DNA from: Saprospiraceae bacterium
GTDB lineage: Bacteria; Bacteroidota; Bacteroidia; Chitinophagales; Saprospiraceae
Length of the DNA: 64,000 nt
Direction of reading: 5' to 3'
Assembly (NCBI GenBank): GCA_020437105.1
Contig: JAGQWR010000091.1
Coordinates: forward strand, 1-64,000
The notes under the pieces are model-generated. The model was not told where the DNA came from. It saw only the letters and a program-made list of their open reading frames with translations, and did not search any database. Of this stretch, positions 62,571 through 64,000 are shown in pieces; positions within the stretch are counted from its first letter, which is position 1; each line of letters begins with the position of its first letter. Position numbers and translations under genes: made by a program.

Positions 62571-64000
62571 TTAAAATCGAATACGCAGGTTTAGGGCCAG
62601 ACCTCTGGTATTTGGTGCATTAAACCAGTCTCTGCCAATACTATTGCTCGCACCAGCTAAATTGGTTTCCGGGTCAATACCAGAATACTTTGTCCAGAGC
62701 CACAGATTTCGACCGGAAACGGCCAGTTGCAGGCTGGAGAATTTATCTCCCAGCCACTCTTTTGGCATGTCCCAACTTAGCCGAACATCCCGAAGTCTTA
62801 CAAAGGAACCATCCTCAATGCTGGCTTCAGAAACGCCGGCAAATGGATACCTGGAATAATAAGATTCATCGAGTTTTACCATAGTCGAATTGGGTGCCCC
62901 ATCCGATGCCCGTACTCCTTCAATTAATACCAGTTCTTCCCGCGATTCGGTATCCTCATGGATACCCAAGTTCAACATTACCCCTTTTGTACCGTTGAAA
63001 ATATCACCTCCTTTTCGGAAGTCAAACAAGAAGCTAAACTGAAAGTTTTTGAAGGTGAGGTTATTTCGAATGCCCATTAGCCAATCGGGATTTGGGTCGC
63101 CCACAATTCCGTTTTCTGTATCCATAATTGGATAGCCATCATCGTCAATCTGGACATTTCCTGCCGCATCCCGCAACCAGCGACTTCCGTAAATTACAGC
63201 AAAGGGTTCTCCTTCGATAATAACATTCCGGGTGGAGGTAACACCTGCTCCTGGAAGCGGCAAAAAGGGAATACTTTCATCTAATTCCAGTACCAGATTT
63301 CGGTTTCGGCTGTAGTTCAGTTGGATTTCCCACAAGAAATCGTTTTGTTCTAAAACAGTGCCCGAAGCAAGCAATTCTATTCCGCTGTTGCGAATCTTTC
63401 CACCATTAGCTACCTGAGCAGAAAAACCAGAACTATTTGCAATAGGGAGTTCGAGTATTTGTCCCTTACTGATGTTGCGGTACCAGGTAAAATCAACCTT
63501 CAATCGGTTGTCGAACATCCGGAGGTCTGTCCCGATTTCAAAGGAATTTGTGCGTTCGGGTTCCAATTGCTGGTTGCCAATCAGGGGCGATCGCAGAAAA
63601 GCTGTTCGGCCCTGTACATTGGGTACCGCAGAATACACGATCCCCAATAAATAGGGATCAGGAGCAGCATTGCCTCCCGCACCAAACGAGAACCGAAGTT
63701 TTCCAAATCCCAGATATTTATTTGAAGACATGTTCAGCAATTCGGTAAAGAGGAAGCTCAAACTGGCAGATGGATAGAAGAACGAATTATTTGTAACCGG
63801 AAGGGTTGACGACCAGTCATTGCGTCCGGTGGTGGTGAGATACAGGTAATCCCTGAAACCAACTTTCAGCTCATAATAGGCTCCTACGGTGCGCTCCCGA
63901 AACAGCCCGTCATAAAAAATTTGAACTTGTGCATTCGAGACATCGTAAAAACCGGGGATGACAAAGTTCTCGCCTTCCTGTACCAGATTATAGGCCCGTT
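62571..64000 (-). CDS. SusC/RagA TonB-linked outer-membrane protein (3' part)
   Basis: The frame is open from the stop at 62571 to the window edge, about 476 residues of the C-terminal barrel. It includes TTTGRNDWSSTLPVTNNSFFYPSASLSFLFTE, PERTNSFEIGTDLRMFDNRLKVDFTWYRN, DVRLSWDMPKEWLG and the final strand NTRGLALNLRIRF with a terminal Phe, all typical of SusC/RagA. The gene's first part (signal, plug, carboxypeptidase-like domain) lies outside the window. It imports ligands with SusD (next gene). Confidence 0.95.
   Translation of the reverse strand, partial: RAYNLVQEGENFVIPGFYDVSNAQVQIFYDGLFRERTVGAYYELKVGFRDYLYLTTTGRNDWSSTLPVTNNSFFYPSASLSFLFTELLNMSSNKYLGFGKLRFSFGAGGNAAPDPYLLGIVYSAVPNVQGRTAFLRSPLIGNQQLEPERTNSFEIGTDLRMFDNRLKVDFTWYRNISKGQILELPIANSSGFSAQVANGGKIRNSGIELLASGTVLEQNDFLWEIQLNYSRNRNLVLELDESIPFLPLPGAGVTSTRNVIIEGEPFAVIYGSRWLRDAAGNVQIDDDGYPIMDTENGIVGDPNPDWLMGIRNNLTFKNFQFSFLFDFRKGGDIFNGTKGVMLNLGIHEDTESREELVLIEGVRASDGAPNSTMVKLDESYYSRYPFAGVSEASIEDGSFVRLRDVRLSWDMPKEWLGDKFSSLQLAVSGRNLWLWTKYSGIDPETNLAGASNSIGRDWFNAPNTRGLALNLRIRF

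Noticed and set aside
1..64000. tRNA, rRNA or riboswitch genes
   Set aside because: Reading the intergenic gaps showed no cloverleaf with a TTCRA arm, no conserved rRNA segments, and no TPP-, cobalamin- or SAM-type motif; most gaps are under 110 bp.

Overview
The window looks like chromosomal DNA of an aerobic, non-fermenting Bacteroidota, most probably in or near the Saprospiria (Lewinella/Haliscomenobacter-like). The phylum rests on a PorP/SprF protein next to an OmpA/PD40 protein (type IX secretion, T9SS), an amylase ending in a T9SS sorting domain, a SusC/SusD pair, Bacteroidota-type FtsE and a conserved Bacteroidota protein next to LipB, and repeated TAnnTTTG promoter boxes. The finer placement is inference. 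Gene density is high. I see no rRNA, tRNA, CRISPR array, transposase, integrase or phage block.

Layout. 0-5.7 kb (minus): T9SS PorP/SprF and OmpA-PD40, then a membrane-anchored DNA/RNA nuclease and a HerA-like ATPase. 5.8-7.5 kb (plus): coaE and a LOG-family protein, converging on a photolyase/cryptochrome. 8.9-9.0 kb: composite inverted repeat. 9.1-13.9 kb: ftsE, divergent from ccmE-ccmF-DUF2520 (cytochrome c maturation). 13.9-19.7 kb (minus): amidohydrolase/TolB protein and secreted GH13 amylase. 19.9-27.5 kb: DinB, CNT nucleoside transporter, pdhB, gdhA, folE, a lipoprotein and lpdA. 27.5-31 kb: HlyD adaptor and C39-peptidase ABC exporter. 31.2-35.2 kb: degenerate GT2, SCP2, membrane protein, erythromycin-esterase-like lipoprotein and monoglyceride-lipase-like hydrolase. 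35.4-41.4 kb (plus): fmt, a cation-coupled carboxylate symporter, a TlpA-like lipoprotein and a very unusual TIR-like/TPR/SDR fusion. 41.4-47.6 kb (minus): thioesterase, conserved small protein and lipB; a lipoprotein; two CotH-kinase paralogues. 47.8-52.4 kb (minus): a six-gene unit read here as a phage-shock/PspA-like membrane-stress module. 52.5-60.8 kb (minus): DUF5686 outer-membrane protein, YheT-type hydrolase, sbcD, sbcC. 60.9-61.2 kb: nested tandem repeat. 61.2-64 kb: susD and a truncated susC.

The best candidate for an undescribed system is the 47.8-52.4 kb unit. It encodes a coiled-coil protein, a two-TM-anchored PspA/ESCRT-III-like helical protein, an SPFH-SHOCT protein, a double zinc-ribbon membrane protein, a one-domain asparaginase and a tiny membrane protein. 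The SPFH and zinc-ribbon parts resemble Bacillus YdjI and YdjG, which partner PspA. Here the PspA-like protein carries its own membrane anchor and there is an enzyme in the unit. The second is the 786-residue fusion at 39.0-41.4 kb.

Limits: all assignments come from reading sequence and remembered family motifs. No database or structure search was run. Start codons were moved from the longest frame where a later ATG gives a normal N terminus.
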